Source: Paenibacillus_F chitinolyticus_A
GTDB lineage: Bacteria; Bacillota; Bacilli; Paenibacillales; NBRC-103111
DNA: 64,000 nt
Assembly (NCBI RefSeq): GCF_045038035.1
Contig: NZ_CP173427.1
Coordinates: 3,906,001 to 3,970,000 of the forward strand
Reading direction: 5' to 3'
Below are positions 17,471 to 25,567 of the stretch, piece after piece (position 1 is the first letter of the stretch; each line of letters begins with the position of its first letter). A model generated the notes under the pieces. It did no database searches. It was not told the origin of the DNA and saw only the letters and a list, made by a program, of their open reading frames with translations. Made by a program: the position numbers and the translations under genes.

Positions 17471-17692
17471 TTATTGTTCGGTTTCGATATTGCCGAACTT
17501 CGTCATGATCAGCGCCTTGCCTCGGACCTTCACCGCCGAAGTGTGCTCGGTGAACTGAGCGATCATAACCTCGCCTTTGTCCAGCTTCTCGGTATGATGA
17601 AAGCGCGTGTCGTGGCCTCTTGTCAGGCCGATCACATGTACGCCGTTTTCTTTCGCCTTAATAATAAAATAATCTCCCTGTGTCTGATCCAT
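17471..17692 (-). CDS. mtrB: Tryptophan RNA-binding attenuation protein (TRAP)
   Basis: Forms an 11-subunit ring that binds tryptophan and wraps NAG-repeat RNA to terminate trp transcription. The 73 residues match Bacillus TRAP closely: VIGLTRG, DTRFHH, EKLDKGEV, IAQFTEHTSA and KVRGKALI. The RNA-contact residues Lys36, Lys55 and Arg57 are all kept. Unlike B. subtilis, it is not next to folE/mtrA; it has its own terminator and a possible promoter. Its expected target is the leader at 7264-7316. Confidence 0.96.
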   Translation of the reverse strand: MDQTQGDYFIIKAKENGVHVIGLTRGHDTRFHHTEKLDKGEVMIAQFTEHTSAVKVRGKALIMTKFGNIETEQ

Positions 17693-17745
17693 AAATCGGT
17701 ACCCCCTTCTATCCGTACTTCTTATCCGTATATGGCTTACAATTT

Positions 17746-17775
17746 ATCATGCTTTAAAAAGAAGCCGCCTGTCAA
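17746..17775 (-). promoter_or_regulatory. Possible mtrB promoter
   Basis: A perfect TTGACA (17770-17775) lies 18 bp from a weak CATGAT (17746-17751), in the 86-bp gap ahead of mtrB. Confidence 0.5.
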
Positions 17776-17778
17776 CCC

Positions 17779-19071
17779 TTATTCCGAGCCGGACCGCTTC
17801 GGCTTCAGGCGGATGATTTTGTCGTCGTCTCCCGCCGGTTTCCCCCGCCCGTCCCGGTTGTTCGTCAGCAGATACAGAGAACCGTCAGGGCCTTCCGCAA
17901 CCGAGCGGAGCCGTCCGAAGCTGCCGTCGAAAGCGGCCTCCGCCTTGGTCAGCTTGTAGCCGGGTACGGAAGACAGCGCTCCGGAAGTCGTTGCGCGTTC
18001 CGGTTCGAGCGTGAACAGCAGCAGCTTCGTTCCTCTCAGCCCCGCGACGGCGAGCCGTCCCTGCCACGGTCCCTGGCGGATGAACGTCATCCCCGAAGGG
18101 GCCCATGTGTCTTGGCCGCTGTGCAGAAGCGGAGGGATAAGCGGTCCGGACGCCTTGGGCGATCCCGTTTCGTCCCCTTCGATCAGAGGCCAGCCGTAGT
18201 TTCCCCCGGGGACGATGACGTTCAGCTCGTCGTGAGCCGACTGTCCGTGTTCGGAGCTGAGCAGCGCACCGTTTCGCGGGTCCCACGCCAGACCCTGTGC
18301 GTTGCGGTGACCCCAGGAGTACACGGGCGAGCCTGGAAACGGATTGTCGTCCGGAATCGAACCGTCCGGCTTGATCCGCAGAATTTTGCCGCCGAGGCTG
18401 TTCTTGTCCTGAGCCAGGGGCGGATCATATTTCTCGCCCGTTGTGACATAAAGCATGTTGTCGGGGCCGAATTCGATCCGTCCGCCGTTATGATTCTCCG
18501 CCCCCGGTATGCCATCGAGCAGCACACGGTCTATTAGCGCCTCGTCACCTTGCAGCTTCAGCCGGAGCACCCGGTTTCTCGTCTCTCCTTCCCCGGCGTA
18601 TGTGTGGTAAACATACAGGTAGGAATTGGCGGCGAAGCCGGGGTCGAGCGCCAAACCGAGCAGCCCGCCCTCCCCGCTGCTGACAAAAGGGTCCTGAAGC
18701 TTCAAAAGCGGCTTCTCCTGAAGCTTACCGTCCCGGATCATCCGAAGCTGGCCGGGCCGCTCCGTGAAGAATAGGCGCCCGTCCGGCGCGATAACCAGCT
18801 CCCACGGCACATTGAGGCCGGAAGCCGCTACCTCCCGCGAATAGTCCACCGCTTTCTGCTCCGTGAGCTCGGGCACTACGGGAGCGTTCACGGAGCCGTT
18901 TTCCGGCGCGTGACCGACCTTAGTCGGCCCGGGCGCCTCCGTGCCGGCAGTGCCGCCCCCCGCGCCCCCTGTGGAAGCCGGCTTCCCTTCACACCCCGAC
19001 GTCATGACGGCTATCGCCGCCGCTGCCGTAAACAAGGCGCTTTTAACCCGTGTTTGACCGTTCTGCCGCAT
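17779..19071 (-). CDS. PQQ-dependent sugar dehydrogenase-like lipoprotein
   Basis: A 430-residue secreted beta-propeller of the soluble glucose/sorbosone dehydrogenase family. A lipoprotein signal (hydrophobic stretch then a cysteine near residue 27) and a Gly/Thr-rich linker precede the propeller. Family motifs are LNVPWELVIAPDGRLFFTERPG, SGEGGLLGLALDPGF, ENHNGGRIEFGPD, GHRNAQGLAWDP and SEHGQSAHDELNVI. PQQ genes are not in view, so substrate and cofactor use are unknown. It sits between tRNA-Pro and mtrB, where B. subtilis has folE, and looks like a lineage-specific insertion. Confidence 0.87.
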   Translation of the reverse strand: MRQNGQTRVKSALFTAAAAIAVMTSGCEGKPASTGGAGGGTAGTEAPGPTKVGHAPENGSVNAPVVPELTEQKAVDYSREVAASGLNVPWELVIAPDGRLFFTERPGQLRMIRDGKLQEKPLLKLQDPFVSSGEGGLLGLALDPGFAANSYLYVYHTYAGEGETRNRVLRLKLQGDEALIDRVLLDGIPGAENHNGGRIEFGPDNMLYVTTGEKYDPPLAQDKNSLGGKILRIKPDGSIPDDNPFPGSPVYSWGHRNAQGLAWDPRNGALLSSEHGQSAHDELNVIVPGGNYGWPLIEGDETGSPKASGPLIPPLLHSGQDTWAPSGMTFIRQGPWQGRLAVAGLRGTKLLLFTLEPERATTSGALSSVPGYKLTKAEAAFDGSFGRLRSVAEGPDGSLYLLTNNRDGRGKPAGDDDKIIRLKPKRSGSE

Positions 19072-19181
19072 TTCCGTTCCCCTCCTGCGGATTTGTTGAT
19101 TCTATCGTAACACAACCGGTCGCCGCTTCCAAAAGAGACCGCCGTCTGGCCAAAGGGAGGAAGGAGCTCTCCCGGCCGCAT

Positions 19182-19225
19182 TAAAAAATGCTTCCGTCAG
19201 GATTTGATCCTGAACGAAAGCATTT
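19182..19225 (-). terminator. Terminator of tRNA-Pro
   Basis: Long near-perfect stem (arms of about 18 bp) with a 3-4 nt loop and a TTTTTT tail on the minus strand, 20 bp after the tRNA. Confidence 0.85.
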
Positions 19226-19244
19226 GGTGTATGTATGGGTTTCA

Positions 19245-19321
19245 TGGTCGGAGTAGCGGGATTTGAACCCACGGCCTCACCCACCCCAAGGGTGCGCGCT
19301 ACCAGACTGCGCCATACCCCG
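19245..19321 (-). tRNA. tRNA-Pro, anticodon GGG
   Basis: Cloverleaf of 77 nt including an encoded CCA. Acceptor arm CGGGGTA pairs with TACTCCG, the anticodon stem CACCC/GGGTG closes a loop with GGG at positions 34-36, and the T arm contains GGTTCAAATCCC. It reads Pro codons CCC and CCT. Confidence 0.96.
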
Positions 19322-19381
19322 ACGCCGTATCCCTATTATACCGGATAATCATAAGTTGTCAATGCGAAAAAAAGGGCTGAC

Positions 19382-19414
19382 AAAAACTAAACCGCGCGCC
19401 CGGAGGCACACGGT
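19382..19414 (-). terminator. Terminator of hbs
   Basis: A 10-bp stem with two G-U pairs (arms 19391-19400 and 19405-19414), a 4-nt loop and a T-rich tail on the minus strand, 31 bp after hbs. Confidence 0.7.
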
Positions 19415-19444
19415 CTACACAAAATCCATATGTAAGAGAAGCGA

Positions 19445-19717
19445 TTATTGAATGCCGTCTCTCAGCGCTTTGCCAGGTTTGAAAGCAGGAATTTTGCTTG
19501 CAGGGATTTCGATTTCATCGCCTGTTTGCGGGTTGCGTCCTTTACGTGCGGAGCGCTCGCGAACTTCGAAGTTGCCGAAACCAACAAGCTGAACTTTGTC
19601 GCCCTGCTGAAGAGCTTCGGAAATTGCATCGAATACAGCGTCAACCGCTTTCGTCGCATCCTTCTTGGAAAGCTCGGAGGTCTCAGATACTTTAGCAATC
19701 AGTTCGGATTTATTCAT
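19445..19717 (-). CDS. hbs: DNA-binding protein HU
   Basis: Small histone-like nucleoid protein that bends DNA. The 90 residues include MNKSELIAKVSE, the core VGFGNFEVRERSARKGRNPQTG with the beta-arm, and KPGKALRDGI. The ATG at 19717 follows GGGAGGT. It has its own promoter and terminator. Confidence 0.97.
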   Translation of the reverse strand: MNKSELIAKVSETSELSKKDATKAVDAVFDAISEALQQGDKVQLVGFGNFEVRERSARKGRNPQTGDEIEIPASKIPAFKPGKALRDGIQ

Positions 19718-19857
19718 GCCTTTCACCTCCCTCCCAAAATATCTACTGTTTTACTTTCTGTTTTCACCGTTTCGTTAAAAAATATACATGAACCGGGCAA
19801 AAGCCCAAGCCCACCAACGAAAAACGAGTACCGAAGAAAACGAAACAAACTTATAGT

Positions 19858-19886
19858 AATATACGCTAGAGCTTATTTCAAGTCAA
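19858..19886 (-). promoter_or_regulatory. hbs promoter
   Basis: TTGACT (19881-19886) and TATATT (19858-19863) are 17 bp apart, about 140 bp ahead of hbs. The leader between holds nothing else recognised. Confidence 0.75.
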
Positions 19887-19911
19887 AGTCGCTGATTTTG
19901 TGGAAAATGCA

Positions 19912-19965
19912 CAAAAAAACAGGGAAATTCTTGGAGAACGTGAAGTTCTCTGAAGAATTTCCCTG
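19912..19965 (-). terminator. Terminator of spoIVA
   Basis: A stem of about 20 bp with one mismatch, arms CAGGGAAATTCTT and AAGAATTTCCCTG plus an inner AGAGAAC/GTTCTC, and a T7 tail on the minus strand. Confidence 0.9.
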
Positions 19966-19998
19966 CTGGTAAAGGTAAAAAACGAAATGTCAAGCCCG

Positions 19999-21477
19999 TT
20001 ATAAAATAATGGCGATGAGCCCCCCGGAGCCTTCGTTGATAATACGTCCGAGTGTCTCCTGGAGCTTGTAGCGGGCATTGTCCGGCATCATGGCAAGCTT
20101 CCCCTGAATACCTTCCCGGACGATGGAGTGCAGAGAGCGGCCGAAAATATCGGACTCCCAAATTTTGAGCGGGTTGTCCTCGAAATCCTGCATGAGGTAG
20201 CGGACCAGCTCCTCGCTCTGCTTCTCCGTTCCGATAATCGGGGAGAATTCCGACTCCACATCGACACGGATCATATGTATCGAAGGAGCCGTCGCCTTCA
20301 GCCTTACACCGAAGCGGGAGCCCTGACGGATAAGCTCCGGCTCATCCAGAGCCATTTCCGCCAGCGTAGGCGGCGCGATACCGTAGCCGGTCGTTTTGAC
20401 CATTTCCAGCGCTTCGGCGAACTGGTCGTATTCCCTTTTCGCATGGGTGAACTCCTGCATCAACTGAAGCAGGTGATCCTTGCCGCGAATCTCGACGCCG
20501 ACCACTTCGACCAAAATTTTATCGTACAGTTCATCCGGTGCGTACAGGTCGATCTCGGCCACACCCTGCCCCATATTCATTCCGGCAAGAGCCGCCCGGT
20601 CGATGAACTCATATTCGGAGAATTGTCCGACAACCCGCTCCACGTCGCGCAGACGCCGGATGTCCTGAACGGTATCGCGGACGGAATTTTCAAAATGCGT
20701 ACGCAGCCAGTGTTTCTCCGGCAGCACCATCACCCAGCTCGGCAGGTTTACGTTCACTTCGTGCACCGGGAATTCATACAGAACTTCACGGAGCACGCCG
20801 ATCATCTCGTCCTCGCCTGCCGTCGCTACGCTCATCGTGACGACCGGAATGTCGTACTTGCTTTGCAGCTCGCTGCGGAGCTCCTGAGCCGGCTCGCTGT
20901 TCGGTTTTTGCGAGTTGATGACTACGATGAACGGCTTGCCGACTTCCTTCAGCTCCGCTATGACTCTTTCTTCCGCCAGCACATAAGAGGAACGCGGAAT
21001 ATCTGAAATCGTTCCGTCGGTCGTCACGACGACCCCCAGCGTTGAATGCTCTTGAATGACTTTGCGTGTGCCGATTTCGGCCGCTTCCTGGAACGGAATC
21101 GGTTCGTCGAACCACGGCGTCGAAATCATCCGGGGACCGTTCTCGTCCTCGTAGCCTTTGGCGCCTTCCACGGCATAGCCGACGCAGTCGACCAGCCTGA
21201 CGTTGACGTTCAGTCCTTCCGCTACGGAAATCTGCACGGCGTTATTCGGCACGAACTTCGGTTCGGTCGTCATAATCGTGCGCCCTGCCGCACTCTGCGG
21301 GAGCTCATCCGTGGCTCTGATGCGATCGGTTTCACTCTGGATGTTAGGCAGTACAACTGATTCCACGAAGCGTTTGATGAAGGTCGATTTTCCCGTACGG
21401 ACCGCTCCAACGACCCCCAGGTAAATATCTCCTCCCGTTCGCTCAGCAATGTCCTTAAAGATATCCACTTTCTCCAA
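19999..21477 (-). CDS. spoIVA: Stage IV sporulation protein A
   Basis: ATPase that forms the basement layer of the spore coat around the forespore. The 492-residue protein has a Walker A loop in VVGAVRTGKSTFIKRF and the N-terminal GTPase-like fold (VDCVGYAVEGAKGYEDENGPRM region, VVTTDGTISDIPR, VVINSQKPN). Length equals that of B. subtilis. Made in the mother cell under sigma-E; a matching promoter is seen upstream. Confidence 0.97.
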   Translation of the reverse strand: MEKVDIFKDIAERTGGDIYLGVVGAVRTGKSTFIKRFVESVVLPNIQSETDRIRATDELPQSAAGRTIMTTEPKFVPNNAVQISVAEGLNVNVRLVDCVGYAVEGAKGYEDENGPRMISTPWFDEPIPFQEAAEIGTRKVIQEHSTLGVVVTTDGTISDIPRSSYVLAEERVIAELKEVGKPFIVVINSQKPNSEPAQELRSELQSKYDIPVVTMSVATAGEDEMIGVLREVLYEFPVHEVNVNLPSWVMVLPEKHWLRTHFENSVRDTVQDIRRLRDVERVVGQFSEYEFIDRAALAGMNMGQGVAEIDLYAPDELYDKILVEVVGVEIRGKDHLLQLMQEFTHAKREYDQFAEALEMVKTTGYGIAPPTLAEMALDEPELIRQGSRFGVRLKATAPSIHMIRVDVESEFSPIIGTEKQSEELVRYLMQDFEDNPLKIWESDIFGRSLHSIVREGIQGKLAMMPDNARYKLQETLGRIINEGSGGLIAIIL

Positions 21478-21592
21478 GAGAATCCCTCCTACAGGTTGTT
21501 AAATGAAGCGAGAGCCACGATACGTTCTTCAGCCGGCCTTCCCTTTGCCATCCGTATGCGACATAACTCGTACATCATTTGGACTTGTAACA

Positions 21593-21620
21593 AATATATG
21601 TGCCGGTCGTCGAAATATGC
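21593..21620 (-). promoter_or_regulatory. Possible sigma-E promoter of spoIVA
   Basis: GCATATT (21614-21620), a 13-bp spacer and CATATATT (21593-21600), which fits the CATANNNT -10 pattern of sigma-E. It lies 116 bp ahead of spoIVA. Confidence 0.55.
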
Positions 21621-21679
21621 CTGGCAATAATCTCTGAAAAAATATATGATTCCCGGAACCCGAATATGCGCCGGACGCG

Positions 21680-21714
21680 AAAAACCCCTTTTCTCCATAG
21701 GAAGAAAAGGGGTT
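21680..21714 (-). terminator. Terminator of the YphF-like gene
   Basis: AACCCCTTTTCT and AGAAAAGGGGTT arms with an 8-nt loop, then T's on the minus strand, 51 bp after the stop. The remaining 210 bp to spoIVA hold only its promoter region. Confidence 0.88.
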
Positions 21715-21765
21715 CGAAAGCCCGGATACGGCGAATAAAACCGCCTTGCGGACTTATACGGCCGG

Positions 21766-22524
21766 TTATTTCATGACGGGAACAGGTTTGCTCGTCGCGC
21801 TGTCCCATTTGTACTCAAACGACATGACAGGTACGAAATAGGAGTCTTCCACCAACAGGGGAAGAAGGTCCTGACCGTCCTTCAGGGCAGCCTGAAGCTG
21901 CTTTTCCCTGATCTTTTGAGCCAGATCGGGTGCATAATCAATCGCAACTTTGCCGGAGTCATGAACAAGGAAATTAATCAGGCTTTGACGGTTGTAGACA
22001 CTTTTGATTTCAGGCGGTTTCATGCCGATTTTGCCGAAATCCACGTACTTGAAGCCGGGAGAATAGGTTTCTCCGCCCGGAACGGCGCCGTTGTTTTTGC
22101 TGATATAATCGTTTACTTTCTTCTGGATGTCAGCCGTGGTCCGGTAGGCTACCAGATCGAAAAGCTTCACTTTTGCCTTCGTGTCGGGGTCGACGAGCAC
22201 ATAAATAAAATCTCCGCCGCTTTCGTAGGCATTGCCCGGAAGGTTGGACAAATAACCGCTGTTTTTCAGCTTTTGAAAATCAATGACGTATTTTTCATAA
22301 AGCGGTGTTTCCATATCGCTGTTTTTAATGGGAAAGACGCTTTTCTTGGTATGATATTCGTCGATACTCTGCTGGACTACGGCAATAAACTCGCCCGGGT
22401 TAGTCTGGTTTTCTTTGCGCATTTCTTTGGGATACATGCAGCCGCCAAGTAAAGCCAGCGAAAATAAAGCGGCCATCAGTACCGTCAGGCGCCCGGCTAG
22501 AGCGCCCTTTACGATAGTCATCAT
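21766..22524 (-). CDS. yphF: YphF-like lipoprotein, function unknown
   Basis: A 252-residue lipoprotein: signal ending LALLGGC with the lipidated Cys near residue 29. The mature part contains an IDEYHTKKSVFPIKN segment and a C-terminal EDSYFVPVMSFEYKW. Position next to spoIVA matches B. subtilis yphF, on which the name rests. The start ATG-ATG follows AAAGGAG. Confidence 0.72.
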   Translation of the reverse strand: MMTIVKGALAGRLTVLMAALFSLALLGGCMYPKEMRKENQTNPGEFIAVVQQSIDEYHTKKSVFPIKNSDMETPLYEKYVIDFQKLKNSGYLSNLPGNAYESGGDFIYVLVDPDTKAKVKLFDLVAYRTTADIQKKVNDYISKNNGAVPGGETYSPGFKYVDFGKIGMKPPEIKSVYNRQSLINFLVHDSGKVAIDYAPDLAQKIREKQLQAALKDGQDLLPLLVEDSYFVPVMSFEYKWDSATSKPVPVMK

Positions 22525-22566
22525 CGGTTCTCCTTTGGTTTCGTTTCTCCGGATCGCTGAGAGGTT

Positions 22567-22920
22567 CTAAGGCCAGTCATCCTCTTCCTGCTGCTTGGCC
22601 AATTGGGCGCGTACAGCGGCTTTCAGCGGGTCTTCGGGGACGGTAACCGTCACATCGCCCGTTATCCGGGCCTGACAGGACAGGCGCAGCCCTTCCTGCA
22701 GCTGGCTGCCGAGCTTGAGCCGCTCGTTCTTGCTAGGCTCGGCCAAGCCGCTCTGGTCCTCGGCGTGCACTTTGCACATCAGGCAGGCGGCCTGCCCGCT
22801 GCACCGGGTGCGGATGTGCACATTGGCCCGCCGCGCCGCATCCAGCAGGGTGGTATTCAAGCGGACGGAAGCGCTGCGGTTGTCCGGCATAAATGTCACT
22901 TTCGGGTTGGTCTGGCTCAT
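22567..22920 (-). CDS. [2Fe-2S] ferredoxin, CX5CX2C type
   Basis: A 117-residue electron carrier. Cluster ligands are Cys40, Cys46, Cys49 and Cys82, spaced C-X5-C-X2-C-X32-C, as in adrenodoxin-like and cobalamin-enzyme ferredoxins rather than plant type. The C-terminus is a charged tail. Partner unknown. A second ferredoxin of plant type lies 768 bp away, beyond a nucleotidyltransferase-like gene. Confidence 0.85.
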   Translation of the reverse strand: MSQTNPKVTFMPDNRSASVRLNTTLLDAARRANVHIRTRCSGQAACLMCKVHAEDQSGLAEPSKNERLKLGSQLQEGLRLSCQARITGDVTVTVPEDPLKAAVRAQLAKQQEEDDWP

Positions 22921-23041
22921 TCTCGTCCCTCTCTTTTGTCTAAGGCATTTGCTTATTTACAGGGTGCGGCTCGTTCCCGCTTGCGCTCCGGCTTCCGGTG
23001 ACGGAGACGGAAGCCGCCGCTGCCGCAAACTGCGATTGCTT

Positions 23042-23677
23042 CTACAATCCCGGAATAAGTCGCTTGACGACTGACAATGCGGACTCTCCCCAGCTGTTCC
23101 GGGAAAGCAGGTCTGTCAGGGCGGCTTCATGCCGGGACGGACAGCTGTTTATCGCCCTTGCGATAGCCTCGTACCGGTCGGGACGTTCGCGCAGGATGTT
23201 AAAGAGCAATTCGTGCGCAAGCGGCATTAACGCCAGACTCTCGCCTTCCAATTGCCGCACTTCCGCGTGCTTCTCCCTCAAGTAGGCCGCTTCGACTATG
23301 TACTGCGATCCCGCCGCACAAACTTTAAACCCGCCTACGAGCTCCACCTGAATGCCGCCGATGGCGTAATGGCTGAGCAGCGATTCGTAGATGCCCGTAC
23401 GGTCCAGTTTTTGCTCATCGACGGCATATGGTTCCAGGATACGCGCCGCCGCTGACGCCTGATCCGTATCCACGTACAGATCCAGATCCCGCGGCCGGGC
23501 TCCGATCTCCACGCCCTGCAGCGCCAGACCGCAGCTCCCGCCGATCAGCCAGCCGGTTCCGGTGCTGTTGAGAAGACGGGCCGCCTGACCCATGACCCGG
23601 ACTAGCGACTCCTCCAGTGGAAGGTCCCGACGCATTTCGGGCGCAATCCGCCGATCCTTTGAACGTTCGCTTTTCAT
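23042..23677 (-). CDS. Nucleotidyltransferase-fold protein
   Basis: 211 residues. The N-terminal half carries the polymerase-beta type nucleotidyltransferase signature: WLIGGSCGLALQG followed by RPRDLDLYVD with the metal-binding Asp pair. The C-terminal half is helical. Such proteins resemble aminoglycoside or AbiEii-type transferases; the substrate here is unknown. It starts 10 bp after the downstream ferredoxin's stop, so the three genes may be one unit. Confidence 0.75.
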   Translation of the reverse strand: MKSERSKDRRIAPEMRRDLPLEESLVRVMGQAARLLNSTGTGWLIGGSCGLALQGVEIGARPRDLDLYVDTDQASAAARILEPYAVDEQKLDRTGIYESLLSHYAIGGIQVELVGGFKVCAAGSQYIVEAAYLREKHAEVRQLEGESLALMPLAHELLFNILRERPDRYEAIARAINSCPSRHEAALTDLLSRNSWGESALSVVKRLIPGL

Positions 23678-23687
23678 GCCGTTCCCC

Positions 23688-23981
23688 CTAGAAGTAAGGC
23701 TTGTGAGTAACGGAAACAGCGCCGGTTTCCTGAATCACGGCCTGACATCCCAGACGGTAGCCAAGATCGATTTCTTCGGGTTCCAAACGGTCAAGTTCCG
23801 CTTCCGTAAGCGGTGCGAGCCGTTCACGGCCTTCTTTGACGAAACAGCGGCAGCGTGCGCATGTACCGCGCTTGCATGAATGTCCCCACTCCAGTTTATG
23901 TTTGAGAGCCAGTTCAAGTACGGTAAGTCCCGTCTCGCTTTCGACCGTCTTGTCCCCTTTTCTCGTGCGCAGTGTAATCAT
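23688..23981 (-). CDS. [2Fe-2S] ferredoxin, plant type
   Basis: A 97-residue ferredoxin with cluster ligands Cys36, Cys41, Cys44 and Cys79 (C-X4-C-X2-C) plus an extra Cys46. Basic residues surround the cluster (CKRGTCARCRC). It lies just ahead of the nucleotidyltransferase-like gene. Confidence 0.86.
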   Translation of the reverse strand: MITLRTRKGDKTVESETGLTVLELALKHKLEWGHSCKRGTCARCRCFVKEGRERLAPLTEAELDRLEPEEIDLGYRLGCQAVIQETGAVSVTHKPYF

Positions 23982-24065
23982 CTATGTCTCCCCCTTCGTG
24001 TAAACGATGATGCTTCATTCCTAGGTTGATTATAGCATTTCGGCCGAAACTTTGTGAATCACGAG

Positions 24066-24108
24066 TAAGGGGACCGCGGAGTGCCTTTCGGCCTCCTACG
24101 GTCCCCCT
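24066..24108 (-). terminator. Hairpin after spoVIF, probable terminator
   Basis: Eight-bp GGGGACCG/CGGTCCCC stem with an inner GGAG-CTCC helix; the tail has only a few T's, so termination strength is uncertain. Confidence 0.5.
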
Positions 24109-24130
24109 GCGCTTCTGCTGGCGTTTATCG

Positions 24131-24403
24131 CTATTTTTTCATGATGAGATCCATCATCTGCTGCATGTTGTTGCTGTCCAGCTTGCTGCTTTTAACCGCA
24201 TGAACGATATCTTTGACGGTTTCTTCCGGCACGTTAATCCCGACAAGCTGGGAAACCTGCTTAATCAGCTGCCGCAGCTGGGCTTCATCCTGAACGGTTG
24301 ACGGTTTCACGCCGCTGGCCAGCTTCTGGATATCTTTCTCGGTTACGCTTTTACCCGTTTTTTTCTTAACGGCATTAAGAATGTCTTTCGGATTTTTAGG
24401 CAC
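24131..24403 (-). CDS. spoVIF: Stage VI sporulation protein F
   Basis: Small coat-assembly protein of the late mother cell. The 90-residue helical protein has the family pattern: KKKTGKSVTEKDIQKLASGV, QDEAQLRQLIKQVSQLVGI, and a C-terminus ending in LIMKK. The start is taken as GTG at 24403 after GGGAGG; the frame also opens at a TTG further up. Next gene upstream is gpsA. Confidence 0.85.
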   Translation of the reverse strand: MPKNPKDILNAVKKKTGKSVTEKDIQKLASGVKPSTVQDEAQLRQLIKQVSQLVGINVPEETVKDIVHAVKSSKLDSNNMQQMMDLIMKK

Positions 24404-24491
24404 GCTGCCGCCTCCCAACCATATTGTCCGCTATAAGGAACTGGACTTGAATCTATGGTAGTGTATGAAGGCTCGGCAGGAATGGTGTAGG

Positions 24492-25532
24492 CTACAGAAT
24501 CCATTTATCCGTCTGATTGGCGACTTCTTCGATCTCATGCGTACGGCCGCGGCCCATCAGATCTTCAACCGCCGCGCGCGGTGCTTTCCCTTCGAACAGA
24601 ACGTGGTGCAGCTCGTTCGTGATAGGCATTGTGACGCCGTACTCCTGTGCAAGCGCATAGGCGGACTTCGTCGTTTTGACGCCCTCGACGACCATGCCCA
24701 TCTTATCGAGAACCTGGTCGAGAGGCTCTCCCTGACCCAGCAGATACCCCGCCTTCCAGTTGCGGCTGTGCGTACTAGTACAGGTGACCACGAGGTCGCC
24801 GATTCCCGCGAGGCCTGCGAAGGTCATCGGGTTGGCGCCCATCTCCGCCCCGAGGCGCGCGATTTCGGCGAGCCCCCGGGTTAAGAGGGCCGCCTTGGCG
24901 TTGTCGCCGAACCGGAGACCGTCGGAGAGACCCGCGCCTAGGGCGATGATATTTTTGAGCGCGCCGCCCACTTCGACTCCCGTGACGTCCGGGTTCGTGT
25001 AGACGCGGAAATACGAGTTAATGAACAGATCCTGCGCGGCTTCGGCCGCTTCGACCGTCGGAGATGCCACAACGACAGTCGTCGGGCATTCCCGGATCAC
25101 TTCTTCCGCATGGCTCGGTCCCGACAGAACGACGATACGGCCCGGGTCGCACTGCGGAAGCTCCTCGGCCAGTACGGTGGTCATCCTTTTCAGCGTGAGC
25201 GATTCGAAGCCTTTGGTCGCGTGAATCACGAGCGTATCCGGGCTTAAGAATTCTCTCACTTGGGACGCCACCTCGCGCATTCCTGCCGAAGGTACCACGA
25301 ATACGACGGCGTCCTTATTTTCTACCGCTTCGCGAATCGATGTAGTGGCGCGGATGCGCGGGGACAGCGCGATGTCCTGCAAATAACGGCTGTTGGTATG
25401 TAAGGTATTGATCTCTTCCGCCTGTTCGGCGTTTCTCGTCCAAATCGTTACGTCCAGGTCGTTAGCGGCCAGTACGGAGGCAAGAGCCGTTCCCCAGCTT
25501 CCCGCTACCAGTACGGATACGTGTTTAGTCAT
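24492..25532 (-). CDS. gpsA: Glycerol-3-phosphate dehydrogenase [NAD(P)+]
   Basis: Makes sn-glycerol 3-phosphate for phospholipids. The 346-residue protein has VFVVPSAGMREVASQV, HATKGFE, the catalytic-region GGALKNIIALGAG, and FAGLAGIGDLVVTCTSTHSRN. The N-terminal Rossmann loop reads VAGSWG where most relatives have GAGSWG: the first glycine is Val9. The ATG at 25532 follows AGGGAGA. It lies directly downstream of plsY, which uses its product. Confidence 0.96.
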   Translation of the reverse strand: MTKHVSVLVAGSWGTALASVLAANDLDVTIWTRNAEQAEEINTLHTNSRYLQDIALSPRIRATTSIREAVENKDAVVFVVPSAGMREVASQVREFLSPDTLVIHATKGFESLTLKRMTTVLAEELPQCDPGRIVVLSGPSHAEEVIRECPTTVVVASPTVEAAEAAQDLFINSYFRVYTNPDVTGVEVGGALKNIIALGAGLSDGLRFGDNAKAALLTRGLAEIARLGAEMGANPMTFAGLAGIGDLVVTCTSTHSRNWKAGYLLGQGEPLDQVLDKMGMVVEGVKTTKSAYALAQEYGVTMPITNELHHVLFEGKAPRAAVEDLMGRGRTHEIEEVANQTDKWIL

Positions 25533-25567
25533 GGCTGTCTCCCTTCTAAGCCGATTCATCGAGCAGG

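Noticed and set aside
21489..21698. 69-residue minus-strand frame between the YphF-like gene and spoIVA
   Set aside because: It overlaps a terminator and the spoIVA promoter region and has no ribosome site.
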